From: Prado023 sp963736425 | Lineage (GTDB): Bacteria; Actinomycetota; Actinomycetes; S36-B12; CAIYMF01 | Length of the DNA stretch: 64,000 nucleotides | Assembly: GCA_963736425.1 (NCBI GenBank) | Contig: CAVTOX010000026.1 | Span: 1 to 64,000, forward strand | Reading direction: 5' to 3' | Part shown: positions 25,838 to 34,688 of the stretch, piece by piece | Layout of the letters: each line of letters starts with the position of its first letter | Numbering within the stretch: position 1 is the stretch's first letter | Notes under the pieces: generated by a model | What the model saw: only the letters and a program-made list of their open reading frames with translations | What the model was told of the DNA's origin: nothing | The model's database searches: none | Program-made: the position numbers and the translations under genes

Positions 25838-25911
25838 GCCGGGACTCCATTCCGCGAGGCCCGGTCGACTGGGGAACATGCAGCAGTGCGCGGAAACGGG
25901 CGTCTGACGGT

Positions 25912-27156
25912 CTAGTTCGTGGAGTGGACGAGTTCGGTCCAGGTGTTGGTGGGCAGGTCGTAGGCCCACACGTCGCGGCTCTCCTGCCCGCCCCAGAAGT
26001 CCGCACGTCTGTCAACGTGGCGGCCGCCGAACATCAGGATGCGTTGATTGACGGGGTCGTAGGCAAGGGATTGTGAGTATCTGGCCAGAGGGCCGGTCCA
26101 CTCAGTGCCAAGCCCTGTCTTGAAAGTGCCGTGCGGTGGCCAGCCAGGACCGGGGGCGACGACGTCCCAGTGGTCATCCCCGGTCCTGTAGGTGGCCAGG
26201 ATGCCGTTCTCGCCGTAGGCCACGGTCTTGTGCGCGATCGGGTCGAGGGCGGTTCCTTCGCCCACATCCGTGATGTTCATCGCGGGGGGCTGTGCGTGTT
26301 GGTTGGTCCAGGTGTTGGTGCTCAGGTCAAAGGTCCAGGTCTGCCCTGCGATCTCCGAGTCGATCAGGGCCAGGACCAGTTGGCGGGCGGCTAGGTCGAG
26401 GCTGAGCCTCGGATGAACGGAGGTCGGCCCGATGGGCATCTCCCCGCCAACTTGGGCAAGACCGTGCCAGACCTCGTCGTACACCCAGAGCGACAGATCC
26501 TTGGGGCCTTCCTCGGCCCCACTGTCGATGAGTATCAGCACTCGGCGGGTGCCCGGGTCGAACACCATGTCCTCCAAGGTTGTCGGCTCGAAGCCAACGG
26601 GGAACCACGCCGAAGCCAGTTGCGTCCAGTCCTGGGAGTCCACCGAGTAGGCCCAGACGGCCATTGGCGCCGAGGCGAGTGCGGGGTCCCGCGAGCGGAG
26701 ATGGGAGTCGATGGTCGTCGTTGACCCGCTCACGGCCCTGCGCACCGCCTCCGAGGCGGTGGTAGGCACCACTGTCACGGCCAGGACGACGTCCGCGATC
26801 GGGTCGTACGCCAGTCGGTAGAGTAGGTACGGTGGGTCGGGTGAGTGCGCAGTCAGGATCTGCTGCCACGTGTTGGTGCACACATCGAAGGTGAAGGTGA
26901 ACGTCCCACCGGCCACTGCGACCAGGCGGCCGGACTGGCTATCCATCGCACTGCCCACGACGAACCACCCCGGATGTGCCGCCTGATCGGCGGGGCCCGG
27001 CTGGTCGGGGGTCGAACCCGGTGGACACTGCGCCACCGGAATGCCTGTCGCGGCCCAGCGCGATGCTGCGACCCCGGACACGTCGCCCGACCCGCTCGTG
27101 CACCCCGCAACCACCAGGATCCCCGCTGCCGTAGCCGCCGCCCACCGCGCCCGCAT
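25912..27156 (-). CDS. Secreted lipoprotein with kelch-like repeats, unknown function
   Basis: A 414-residue protein. The signal peptide MRARWAAATAAGILVVAGC ends in a lipobox with the modified Cys near residue 19. The rest shows repeated strands of the type YDP-(x)n-R-x-(L/V)-L-(I/M) followed by T-x-TW (for example WTFDLSTNTWTNQ, LAYDPVNQRILMFGG, WAYDLPTNTWTEL), which indicates a beta-propeller of kelch type exposed outside the cell. Ligand unknown. The ATG at 27156 is chosen because AAGGGG lies nine bases upstream. Its codon use is less GC-biased than that of neighbouring core genes, and it lies inside the tRNA-bounded island. Confidence 0.75.
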   Translation of the reverse strand: MRARWAAATAAGILVVAGCTSGSGDVSGVAASRWAATGIPVAQCPPGSTPDQPGPADQAAHPGWFVVGSAMDSQSGRLVAVAGGTFTFTFDVCTNTWQQILTAHSPDPPYLLYRLAYDPIADVVLAVTVVPTTASEAVRRAVSGSTTTIDSHLRSRDPALASAPMAVWAYSVDSQDWTQLASAWFPVGFEPTTLEDMVFDPGTRRVLILIDSGAEEGPKDLSLWVYDEVWHGLAQVGGEMPIGPTSVHPRLSLDLAARQLVLALIDSEIAGQTWTFDLSTNTWTNQHAQPPAMNITDVGEGTALDPIAHKTVAYGENGILATYRTGDDHWDVVAPGPGWPPHGTFKTGLGTEWTGPLARYSQSLAYDPVNQRILMFGGRHVDRRADFWGGQESRDVWAYDLPTNTWTELVHSTN

Positions 27157-27441
27157 GACAACCATCCCCTTCGAGCACATCCAGTCTCCACCACCGAAGC
27201 GAGGGGAAGTAGAGGCGCAGGTCCCAGCACTCGGTGCGAAGCGTCTCCGGGCCGGGTCCCGGTTGCCGAGGCGCACCCCCGACCTGTGGCACACGGGTTC
27301 AACGCCCCAGACACCACCGAAAGGAACTGGCTGGGGACGCGGTGCGGTTGGGAGTGCGCCTACGACCAGACCCCGGGCGGCTTCGACGTCAGCGCACGAT
27401 GCGGTCGTTGACGTATGCGCGCGGGGCTGGACGACGTGGGG

Positions 27442-28119
27442 TTACGGGATCGTCCACTCCCACGGGTTGCCCCCCAGCTCTGGCGCCCAGTCCTGGCTTG
27501 CATGCGCCGAATACTCTGGCAGCTTCGCGTCGGTGCCGCGGGTGACGCCCACGTGGAATGTCATGGAAGTGGGGTCGCCCAGCAATGCGGGGTCCACTGA
27601 CACGGTGAGCGTATTTCCACTGGTGACCAATGGACCGATGTCCTTGGTTTTCTTCCCCTGGCAGTAACCCTCGCCCTCGTCATCCTCGCAGTACAGGTAG
27701 AGGTGCTCGGGGAGACTCCCCACCCCTTCGTCCAGTGGCACCCCTTCGAGCAGTGGCTCCCACTGAACCGTGGGCGTACCACCCATGATCTTGTAGCGGC
27801 GGACCGCCGTGGCGCTCTTGATGGCCGAGAGGTTGATGACCAGCAGGTCCCAGAACCCGGAGGACTTCGCGTCGGTGACCAGGGGTGGCGTGTTCACGAA
27901 CTGGATCGAGAACGTGATCTGACCGTGCTTGGCAACCGTCACCGCGCTGATGTCCGGTCGCCCTACGGGCACGTCACCGACCGGATCGGAGAAGTTCACC
28001 GGGCTGGCAGACGGGCTCGCAGAGGAACTCCCCGATCCGGGCACGCCGTTGCCACTGCACGCTGTGAGGATCGCCAGTACGACGGCTACCGCCGCAACTT
28101 GTATGGACTTCATGATCAT
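27442..28119 (-). CDS. Secreted lipoprotein, unknown function
   Basis: A 225-residue protein with signal peptide MIMKSIQVAAVAVVLAILTAC; the Cys of LTAC is the lipidation site. A Gly/Ser/Pro linker follows (GSGSSSASPSASP) and then a beta-rich domain starting FSDPVGDVPVGRPDISAV, which resembles domains of secreted proteins that measure or bind surface ligands, but no family is certain. Start ATG 28119 has GGAGG five bases upstream. It precedes the kelch-like lipoprotein gene on the same strand with a 285-bp gap that holds no gene. Confidence 0.7.
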   Translation of the reverse strand: MIMKSIQVAAVAVVLAILTACSGNGVPGSGSSSASPSASPVNFSDPVGDVPVGRPDISAVTVAKHGQITFSIQFVNTPPLVTDAKSSGFWDLLVINLSAIKSATAVRRYKIMGGTPTVQWEPLLEGVPLDEGVGSLPEHLYLYCEDDEGEGYCQGKKTKDIGPLVTSGNTLTVSVDPALLGDPTSMTFHVGVTRGTDAKLPEYSAHASQDWAPELGGNPWEWTIP

Positions 28120-28418
28120 CGCGGCCTCCAAGACTGAGGCCCGGGCTCGGGCCCGCTTCGCTCGGCCCGGCACATTAAGCGTACTGCCGCATCAGCGATG
28201 GTCGCCCATTCAGGGAACCCTCGTGCGGGACGGGGGCGGTGGGCGCTCCTAGCCGATCACGGAGGCTCTGGTTCCGCCATCACGCAGGGGACGTTTCAAG
28301 AACCAGCGAGGTTGCTCCACGTGGTGTGCCCACCAGCGGTGAGAACTGCGGCACCAACCTCGCTCTGCTAACGCCCCCGCCATTCGGCGAGCCTCTGCTG
28401 GGGTGTGCAGACCGTGGG

Positions 28419-28468
28419 AGTCCCCCCTCGGACACCACGGAACGGCCCCCTGACCTGCGATGGCGCAG
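28419..28468 (+). repeat. Candidate attachment-site repeat, distal copy
   Basis: Carries the last 16 nt of tRNA-Leu plus the next base and, 15 bases later, the CTGACCTGCGATG word with a similar following CGC. No other part of a tRNA is present, so this is a fragment duplicated by insertion rather than a second gene. Confidence 0.6.
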
Positions 28469-28513
28469 GCGGGGGTCGCTCCATCTACGGACTGTCCATC
28501 GGTACGGAGTGGC

Positions 28514-28519
28514 TACCTT
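28514..28519 (+). promoter_or_regulatory. TACCTT -10 box before the acetyltransferase remnant
   Basis: TACCTT stands 7 bases before the GTG at 28527. Confidence 0.4.
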
Positions 28520-28526
28520 GTCCACC

Positions 28527-28706
28527 GTGGAGTTGGTCGTGCGTGGTGCGGAGTTTGTTGAGGTGCGGCAACTGCAGCTCGCCGTCCTGCGCCCGAACGG
28601 TCCGCTGCCGAGGATCAGCCACCCGCGGCAGATGCCCTGCACGTCGCTGCCCTGCGCGGACACCGTGGGGAGGGGGCCAGCGGGTCGGCGCTCGCCGTAG
28701 TCTGAC
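28527..28706 (+). pseudogene. Truncated, frameshifted GNAT acetyltransferase remnant
   Basis: The GTG at 28527 opens VELVVRGAEFVEVRQLQLAVLRPNGPLP. After a one-base shift near 28610 another frame continues EDQPPAADALHVAALRG, and both parts together resemble the first 45 residues of small GNAT proteins, which have R-x-LQ-x-AVLRPxGPLPxD followed by ALHVA. The acetyl-CoA-binding core is missing, and the remnant runs into the EamA promoter. It lies immediately right of the distal tRNA repeat, so the gene may have been cut by the rearrangement that made the island. Confidence 0.45.
28698..28703 (+). promoter_or_regulatory. TAGTCT -10 box of the EamA transporter
   Basis: TAGTCT stands 6 bases before the GTG at 28710; no ribosome site fits between them. 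Confidence 0.45.
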
Positions 28707-28709
28707 GCG

Positions 28710-29615
28710 GTGGGATCGACAGAGGTGGCTTCCCCGGCGCACATGACGCGCCAGGCGTGGCTGCTGTTCGCCGCGATGTCGGTCATCTGGGGCATCCCCT
28801 ACCTTCTGATCAAGGTGGCCGTCGCCGAGCTCAGCCCGGCCGCAGTCGCCGGGTCCCGGACGCTGTTGGCCGCAGTGATCCTCCTCCCCCTCGCGGCCCA
28901 CCAAGGGGCGCTGCGACCCGCGCTCGGGCTGTGGAAGTGGGTCGTGGCCTTCGGTCTCCTTGAGATGGCTGGGCCGTGGCTGCTCCTCGGGCATGCGGAG
29001 ATCCGGGTGACGAGCGGGTTCGCCGGGCTGATGCTCGCCACAGTGCCGCTGATCGGTGTGCTGATCGCGCGGCTTCGCGGCGACCCCCAGGCCTTTGCTC
29101 CGGTGCGGCTGCGCGGCCTCGGAGTCGGGATCGTCGGGGTCGCGTGCCTCGTCGGGATCGACTCACTTGCGGGCCGGGTCGACCTGCTCTCAGTCGTTGA
29201 GCTCCTGCTGGTCGCCGTGGGCTACGCGGCGGCTCCGGTGATCGCCAACACAGTGCTGGCCGCCGTGCCGTCGCTCGGCGTGATTGCCGTCTCGGTGGCG
29301 GTGGTGGCCGCCCTCTACCTGCCGTGGACCGTGGCCGGCTACGCGGGGGGCGACGTCTCGGCCGACGTGCTGGCGGCCGTGGTGGTCCTTGGCCTGGTAT
29401 GCACGGCGCTGGCCTTCGTGCTGTTCTTCCGCCTGATCGCCCTCGCGGGTCCGGTTCGGGCCACGGTGATCACGTTCATCAATCCGGCCGTGGCGATCGG
29501 CCTCGGGCTCCTGGTCCTGGAAGAACCACTCACCTGGGGCATGGTCCTCGGGTTCCCACTCGTGCTGCTTGGTGCCTACTGGGCGACGCGCACCCCCGTG
29601 CCTCCGGCGGCCTGA
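28710..29615 (+). CDS. EamA/DMT-family transporter
   Basis: A 301-residue protein with ten predicted membrane helices in two EamA repeats. The first has WGIPYLLIKVAV near residue 30 and the second FINPAVAIGLGLLVLEEPLTWGM near 255-278, where the LxExLT phrase is characteristic. The family exports amino acids, metabolites or drugs; the substrate cannot be told. The GTG start follows a TAGTCT box. An ATG twelve codons in is an alternative start. Confidence 0.85.
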   Translation: MGSTEVASPAHMTRQAWLLFAAMSVIWGIPYLLIKVAVAELSPAAVAGSRTLLAAVILLPLAAHQGALRPALGLWKWVVAFGLLEMAGPWLLLGHAEIRVTSGFAGLMLATVPLIGVLIARLRGDPQAFAPVRLRGLGVGIVGVACLVGIDSLAGRVDLLSVVELLLVAVGYAAAPVIANTVLAAVPSLGVIAVSVAVVAALYLPWTVAGYAGGDVSADVLAAVVVLGLVCTALAFVLFFRLIALAGPVRATVITFINPAVAIGLGLLVLEEPLTWGMVLGFPLVLLGAYWATRTPVPPAA

Positions 29616-29799
29616 TCCCGGGGCGTCAGACCTCGCGTGCGAACGGGGCCGCGAACAGTCCTGGGCGTCGCTCATGTCCAGCGGGACAGCTCCACGAGTC
29701 GCGTCGACCAGGCCATGCCAGGCAGTGAAACACCCTCGCGTCCGCCATCCACAACCGTCCGTCGGGTCCTGATCGAATGTCGTACCGGTGGGCTATGGT

Positions 29800-29815
29800 T
29801 CGTACAGGTGTTCGC
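29800..29815 (+). promoter_or_regulatory. LexA/SOS-box-like palindrome
   Basis: TCGTACAGGTGTTCGC matches the actinobacterial LexA consensus TCGAAC-N4-GTTCGA at 10 of 12 defined positions. It lies 7 bp upstream of the ATG at 29822 of the 13E12-type gene, whose relatives in M. tuberculosis are induced by DNA damage. Confidence 0.55.
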
Positions 29816-29821
29816 TTGTGG

Positions 29822-31345
29822 ATGGGGGTTGTGGTGCTTGAGGTGTGTGTGGCGGTGCGTGGCGACGACGGGTCGCTGGTGGATCCGGGCGGGGTCGGTG
29901 TTGAGGGCCTGATCTCGCTGATTCGGGCTCACCGCGCCGGGGGCGCCGCCGGTGGGGTACGCGGCGTTCGGGGGGTCGGTTGATGTCCTGGAGGCGGTGG
30001 AGGTGGTCCTGGGTCAGGTGACGGCGTTGCGGGCGGCGGTGGTGCACGCGGTCGCGGAGGACACCCCTGCGGGGGTGGTCGGTGATCAGGTCGTGGACGT
30101 GCTGATGATGGCCCTGGGCCGGTCCCGGCGCTCAGGGCTGTTCCTGCGGGAGCAGTCGCTGCTGCTGACTCACCAACCCCAGGTATGGGCCGCCCTGTGG
30201 GCCGGGCGCCTGGACGTGACGAAGGCCGGGATCCTGGCCCGGGCCCTTCACCTGGTCCCCCACCTGGACGCCGAGGACCAGCAGCGCCCCGGGTACGACG
30301 CGGACTGTCAACGGATCCTGGCCTCCGGCCTGGCATACGCCGCCGAGCACACCGCCGGGCAACTCGACCGGCACCTCACACGACTGCTCGCGGCGATCGA
30401 CCCGGCCACGGTGGTGACCCGGCGGCGGCGGGCACTCGCCGAGCGGGGGGTCTGGATCGATCACCGCGGGGATGGCACCGCGGACCTCAGCGCACGGCTG
30501 GACTCCACCCACGCCGAACAGGTCTACGCCACGATCCGGGCCGTGGCCCTGGCCGCCCAACGCGCCGACACCGCGGGTGCCGCTCCCGGGGCCGATGGGG
30601 GTGCTGGCGCGGACCACCCGCAGCCGGGCCAGCATGGTGCCTCGGACTGCGGTGATCCTCGGCTCGGGTTCGCGGCGCAGGCAGGGCGACGCCCGTTCGA
30701 CCTGCGGATGGCCGACGCCCTGGTCGACCTCATCCTCACCCCCGCGAGTCGGATCCTCGGATCTCGCGACCGGCACGGCGGGGTCGACATGGCGGCGGCT
30801 CGATGCCGGCCGGGTCTGGAGGCGGTCGGGGTGGGGTCACCGTCACCACCCAGATCAACGTGACCATCCCGATCGACAGCCTCGCCGGCCTGTCCGACAC
30901 CCCCGGGACGCTGTCCGGGTTCGGGGTACTGCCCGCGGACCTGGTCCGCCGGCTGGCCGCCGGCGACACCCGCTGGCGCCACATCCTCACCGACCGGGCC
31001 ACCGGCGCGGTCCTCGACATCGGCACCTGGTCCTACCGACCACCCGCGGCCCTGGACCGGCATGTCCGCACCCGCGACGTCACCTGCCGGTTCCCCGGCT
31101 GCACCGTGCCCGCCCGGGAATGCGACCTCGACCACCTCATCCCATTCCCCGCAGGTCCAACCAGCACGGAGAACCTCCACGCCCTCTGCCGACGGCATCA
31201 CCGACTCAAGCACGACGACGGATGGACCGTCGAACCCCTACCCCACTCCGGACTGCGCTGGACCAGCCCCCTGGGCACCACCCGCGACACCAGGCCCGAA
31301 CCCGACGACCTCCACCTCCACCAGAAACACACCCACGCCGCCTGA
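29822..31345 (+). pseudogene. 13E12-type DUF222/HNH endonuclease, two frameshifts
   Basis: The DUF222 region (VDVLEAVEVVLGQVTALRAAVVHAV, then LFLREQSLLLTHQPQVWAAL and the EQVYATIRAVA helix) is in one frame from about 29952. The N-terminal 40 residues and the C-terminal HNH part are in another. The HNH domain is complete: CRFPGC, CDLDHLIPF, ENLHALCRRHHRLKH. Shifts lie near 29935-29955, in a G-rich run, and near 30798, and they compensate each other's frame. Full length would be about 500 residues, normal for the family, a multicopy group of putative mobile or DNA-damage-linked nucleases. As sequenced it cannot be translated in one piece. An SOS-like box precedes it. Confidence 0.75.
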
Positions 31346-31362
31346 GCGGGGGATGCGCTTGC

Positions 31363-32853
31363 CTACTGCTGCCGTCGGGTCCTGACCACGTGCAGCGACT
31401 TCAGCGTGGGATCGGCGGCGTAGGCGATCCGATTGCCTGCCCGCAGCGAATGCTCGAGTGCCTCGACGGCCCCGCTCGTGACCTCCTCGCCCGGAACCAG
31501 AACAGGCACGCCCGGCGGGTAGGGCGCGACCAACTCCGCGCTGATCCTGCCTACCGCCTCGTCCGTCTCCACCACCTCGTAGTCGGCGAAGAAGGCCTCC
31601 CGCGGTGACATCCGGGCCGGTGGAGCAGACCGTGCAGGCAGAACCACGGACCGGGGCGGACCGGGATCGCCCACGAGGCTGGCAAGGATCCCCTCGACCA
31701 GACGGCCCACGGTGGTGTCATCGTCGGTGAGCCCCACTTGGGCGACCAGGGTGTTGTGGTCGGCCATCTCCACGGCGACACCTCGATGAAGCAGCTCACG
31801 CTCGGCATCGAGTCCGCTGCGCCCGGCGCGGCCGAAGTGCACGACGAGCTTTGCGGGGTCGAAGCGTCCGGGTGGGTGATCCGCAGGCCCAGGGACGAGG
31901 AGGCCAGCAGCACGCAGCCGGTCACGCGCTCCGGCAACCAAGGGGATCATCGCCTCGAGGGCGAGTCGACCCTCCGCGCGACCCAGGAACGCCCGCGAGG
32001 CGTCGATGCTGGCCAGGATGGCGCCCGACGGGCTCGTGGTGTGCGTGGCCTCGAAGGCCCGCTCCAGCCGATCCGCGTCGATCCGCTCGGTCCTGGCCAG
32101 GACGAGCGACGCCTGGCTGAACGCGGGCAGCATCTTGTGGGCGCTGGTGACCATCGCGTCAGCGCCGGCGTGGAAGGCGTGCTGGGGATACCCGGGGACG
32201 AAACCCAGGTGGGCGCCCCACGCTTGGTCCACGACGACCGGGATGCCCAGGTCGTGGGCCGATGCCGTGATGGCAGGCAGGTCCGAGAGCGTGCCCTGGT
32301 AGCTGGGCTCTGTGCACATCAGCGCGACGGCATCCGGATTCTCGGCGAGGGCGCTCCTGACGGTTTCGGGGTCGAGACCAAGCGGGGCGGCAGTGACTGG
32401 GTCGGTCATGACCTCGATCCAGACCGGCCGCAGCCCCGCCAGCACGACCCCGGACAGGACGCTCCGGTGCGCATTGCGCCCGACCAGCACCACGTCCCCT
32501 GGCTGTCCGAGCGTCAGACACAGGACCTGATTCGCATGGGTGGATCCACCCGTCGAGAACCGGCACACGTCGGCTTCCCAGAGGTCGGCGGCCAGTTGCT
32601 CGGCCGCCTGCAGCACTCCCCCGGTCAGCTTGACGGCGTCGAGCCCGCCATACAGGGGTACGTCAGCGTCAAGGAGCCGACCGAGGTCGGGATGCAGCAG
32701 GTACCCCCTGCCCTTGTGCCCAGGTATCGTGAAAGGCGCGGGATCGGACTCCCCGAACCGCCGCCACGCCCCCATCAGCGGCGCATCGTCCATCCAGTCC
32801 GGCGAGTCGGACAGTGGGGCCGATCCATCTGGTGGAAGTGGGGTCCGGCTCAC
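31363..32853 (-). CDS. Orn/Lys/Arg decarboxylase family (PLP enzyme)
   Basis: A 496-residue fold-type I PLP enzyme. Landmarks: PGHKGRG near residue 34, STGGSTHANQ near 92 (phosphate-binding loop of this group), DQAWGAHLGF near 205 (Asp holding the PLP pyridine) and the Schiff-base Lys in TSAHKMLPAFSQ near 235. A C-terminal domain ends the protein. It decarboxylates a basic amino acid to a polyamine precursor or related amine; which one is not clear. I prefer the GTG at 32853 because GGGAGG lies eight bases upstream; ATG codons at 32895 and 32871 lack such a site. Confidence 0.85.
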   Translation of the reverse strand: MSRTPLPPDGSAPLSDSPDWMDDAPLMGAWRRFGESDPAPFTIPGHKGRGYLLHPDLGRLLDADVPLYGGLDAVKLTGGVLQAAEQLAADLWEADVCRFSTGGSTHANQVLCLTLGQPGDVVLVGRNAHRSVLSGVVLAGLRPVWIEVMTDPVTAAPLGLDPETVRSALAENPDAVALMCTEPSYQGTLSDLPAITASAHDLGIPVVVDQAWGAHLGFVPGYPQHAFHAGADAMVTSAHKMLPAFSQASLVLARTERIDADRLERAFEATHTTSPSGAILASIDASRAFLGRAEGRLALEAMIPLVAGARDRLRAAGLLVPGPADHPPGRFDPAKLVVHFGRAGRSGLDAERELLHRGVAVEMADHNTLVAQVGLTDDDTTVGRLVEGILASLVGDPGPPRSVVLPARSAPPARMSPREAFFADYEVVETDEAVGRISAELVAPYPPGVPVLVPGEEVTSGAVEALEHSLRAGNRIAYAADPTLKSLHVVRTRRQQ

Positions 32854-32921
32854 GCGACGATCCTCCCTCATCGGCGACCCTGGAGTCCGGGCCATTGAGG
32901 ATCACGAGGGTCGCACAGCGC

Positions 32922-33821
32922 TCAGCGGCCGCGGCCGATCGCGTCAAGCGCGCGCAGGGTCGCGCGCACCCGAGCGACCTCGTGGGTCCGGTAGATGTTG
33001 ACCCGGCCCAGCGCGGCAAGCACCGCGAAGAAGCCCTCAGCGGTGCGGAACTCCTCCTCGAAATGGTCGAAGGCATGCGGCAGCGACTGGCAGATGGGCA
33101 CGCCAAGCACCCGCAGGCGGAACGAGTTGAGCAGGACCTGAGCCTGGTGACGGGCCCGCACGGTCGGGTCAGTGAGGTTGCCGTAGTAGAAGCCCAACCC
33201 CGGATCGATGATGAGGTTCTGCACGCCGTGTGCCCGCGCGTCGCTGATCCGTTCGGCGAAGTAGTCGATGAGTCCCGGGATGGGATCCACGTCGAGCGCG
33301 ACGTCACTGACCTCGCGCACGTTCGCCCCTGCCACGAAGCACATGACGACAGCCGCGTCGTGGGCGGCTGCCAGCTCGTAGATCTGCTCGAGGTCAGTCC
33401 CCCCTGTGAGGTTCACGACCGAAGCGCCCGCCTCCAGGCACTCGCCCACGACCTTGGGGCTGTAGGCCTCTATCGAGGTGGGGACGCCCGCGGCAGTGAG
33501 TGCCTCGACGACCGGGACGAGGGCGGCGGACTGGTCGGCCTCGCCCACCCGAGCGGCCTGCAGGGTGCTGGACTCCGCGCCGAGGTCCACCACGCCAGCT
33601 CCCTGGGCATGCATGACTCGTGCACGTCGGATCGCCGACTCCGGCGACACGGCGACGCTGTCCCGGTAGGTGGAGTCCCGCGACAGGTTGACCACGCCCA
33701 TGAGCAGCGGCTCGGCGTCCAGGTCGCGCACGACACCGCTGATCCGGACAGGCGCCACTGGATGCGCCAGGGCCTCGGGGTGCTCCGCGGCCAGTCTGGC
33801 AAGGGAGGAAAGGTCAATCAT
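32922..33821 (-). CDS. Dihydropteroate-synthase-like protein
   Basis: A 299-residue TIM-barrel of the pterin-binding family. MGVVNLSRDSTYRDSV (near 41-56) is the position of the canonical NVTPDSFSDGG loop but is clearly altered. VVDLGAESS (near 76), NLTGGTD near 137, IIDPGLGFYYG near 203 and the final NIYRTHEVARVRATL match DHPS. Canonical FolP joins pAba to a pterin; the changed loop suggests a paralogue with another acceptor or a diverged role. The ATG overlaps the stop of the RibD-like reductase gene (ATGA), so they are co-translated. Confidence 0.75.
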   Translation of the reverse strand: MIDLSSLARLAAEHPEALAHPVAPVRISGVVRDLDAEPLLMGVVNLSRDSTYRDSVAVSPESAIRRARVMHAQGAGVVDLGAESSTLQAARVGEADQSAALVPVVEALTAAGVPTSIEAYSPKVVGECLEAGASVVNLTGGTDLEQIYELAAAHDAAVVMCFVAGANVREVSDVALDVDPIPGLIDYFAERISDARAHGVQNLIIDPGLGFYYGNLTDPTVRARHQAQVLLNSFRLRVLGVPICQSLPHAFDHFEEEFRTAEGFFAVLAALGRVNIYRTHEVARVRATLRALDAIGRGR

Positions 33822-34543
33822 TGCAAGTTTCCACGGACGTATCGGGCGAACAGGAATCCGTCCTCCTCGAGCAGCTGGTGCAGGCGCATCCCGGTGATCG
33901 CTGCGGGACCTGGCCTGGCAGGGCGGGCCGAGGCCGCCACGACCGGCGCCAGCGTCAGGTCGACCTCATCGAGGGCCGCTGCACGCACCATGTCCGCCAG
34001 CAGTGAGTCGCCGCCCTCGCAGGTCACCCGGGTCAGTCCCCGCGCGGCGAGCGACTCAAGCGCGACCATCGGCTCGACGCGCTCCTCGCCGACCACGAGG
34101 ACGTCGCACCAGCGCGTGGCCACGGCCCTGTCGCCCGGGTCGCTGCGCTCCACGGTGAGCACGATGGGCCGGTTGTCCGATGCCGTGAACTGGACGTCAT
34201 TCCAGTCGAAGCGGCATGTCGCTGACACGATCGCCAGTGTGGGGGCTGCCTGCTGCCCCGCTGCCAGCCGGCGCTCGATCGCCCCAGGATGGGCGCGCAC
34301 AGCGCTGTACCGCTCGGCGCGCACGGTCCCGGCACCGACCAGGTACACGTCGGCGAACCTGCGGATGGCCGAGAGCACAACTCGATCAGCCGGTGACGAG
34401 ATGGAACCGGACAGGCCATCAGGTCCGGCGATGCTGCCATCGAGGCCCATCACCATGCACGCGCGAACCCAGTTGGCGGCCGGCCAGCCATAGGCCTCGG
34501 ACAGGTCCCCCGGTGAGGCTGTTCCGGGCACGAGCCAGCGCAT
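33818..34543 (-). CDS. Pyrimidine reductase/RibD C-terminal-domain protein
   Basis: A 241-residue protein of the RibD C-terminal (dihydrofolate-reductase-like) fold. ACMVMGLDGSIAG near 28-40 and LSAIRRFADVYLVGAGTVRAERY near 57-79 bind NADPH, and GLTRVTCEGGDSLLADMV near 170 is the family signature. Known members reduce the riboflavin precursor, and the M. tuberculosis homologue Rv2671 has dihydrofolate-reductase activity. Co-translation with the DHPS-like gene supports a pterin or folate role here. Start ATG 34543; the longer frame to 34951 is a read-through of non-coding DNA. Confidence 0.8.
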   Translation of the reverse strand: MRWLVPGTASPGDLSEAYGWPAANWVRACMVMGLDGSIAGPDGLSGSISSPADRVVLSAIRRFADVYLVGAGTVRAERYSAVRAHPGAIERRLAAGQQAAPTLAIVSATCRFDWNDVQFTASDNRPIVLTVERSDPGDRAVATRWCDVLVVGEERVEPMVALESLAARGLTRVTCEGGDSLLADMVRAAALDEVDLTLAPVVAASARPARPGPAAITGMRLHQLLEEDGFLFARYVRGNLQ

Positions 34544-34688
34544 GCCCTCGACACTAACAGCGGTCCCGGTGGCCTGCTGGGGAGACCATCGCCGCCGCAA
34601 CTCCCGACCCCACGTACGGCGCGCCTTCACGGTCCCGGCAGCGGTCCCGGCCACGATGGGGGCACCCGCACCGCACTGGGAGGTCGAC

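Larger units (their letters stand above)
28120..28526. other. Gene-free stretch at the right end of the tRNA-bounded island
   Basis: Short frames on both strands lack family features. It contains the second copy of the tRNA-Leu end repeat (28419-28468) and the promoter-like box for the broken acetyltransferase remnant at its right edge. Nothing else stands out. Confidence 0.5.

Noticed and set aside
28419..28468. Second tRNA gene at 28.4 kb
   Set aside because: Only the 3' end of tRNA-Leu is present; D and anticodon arms are missing.
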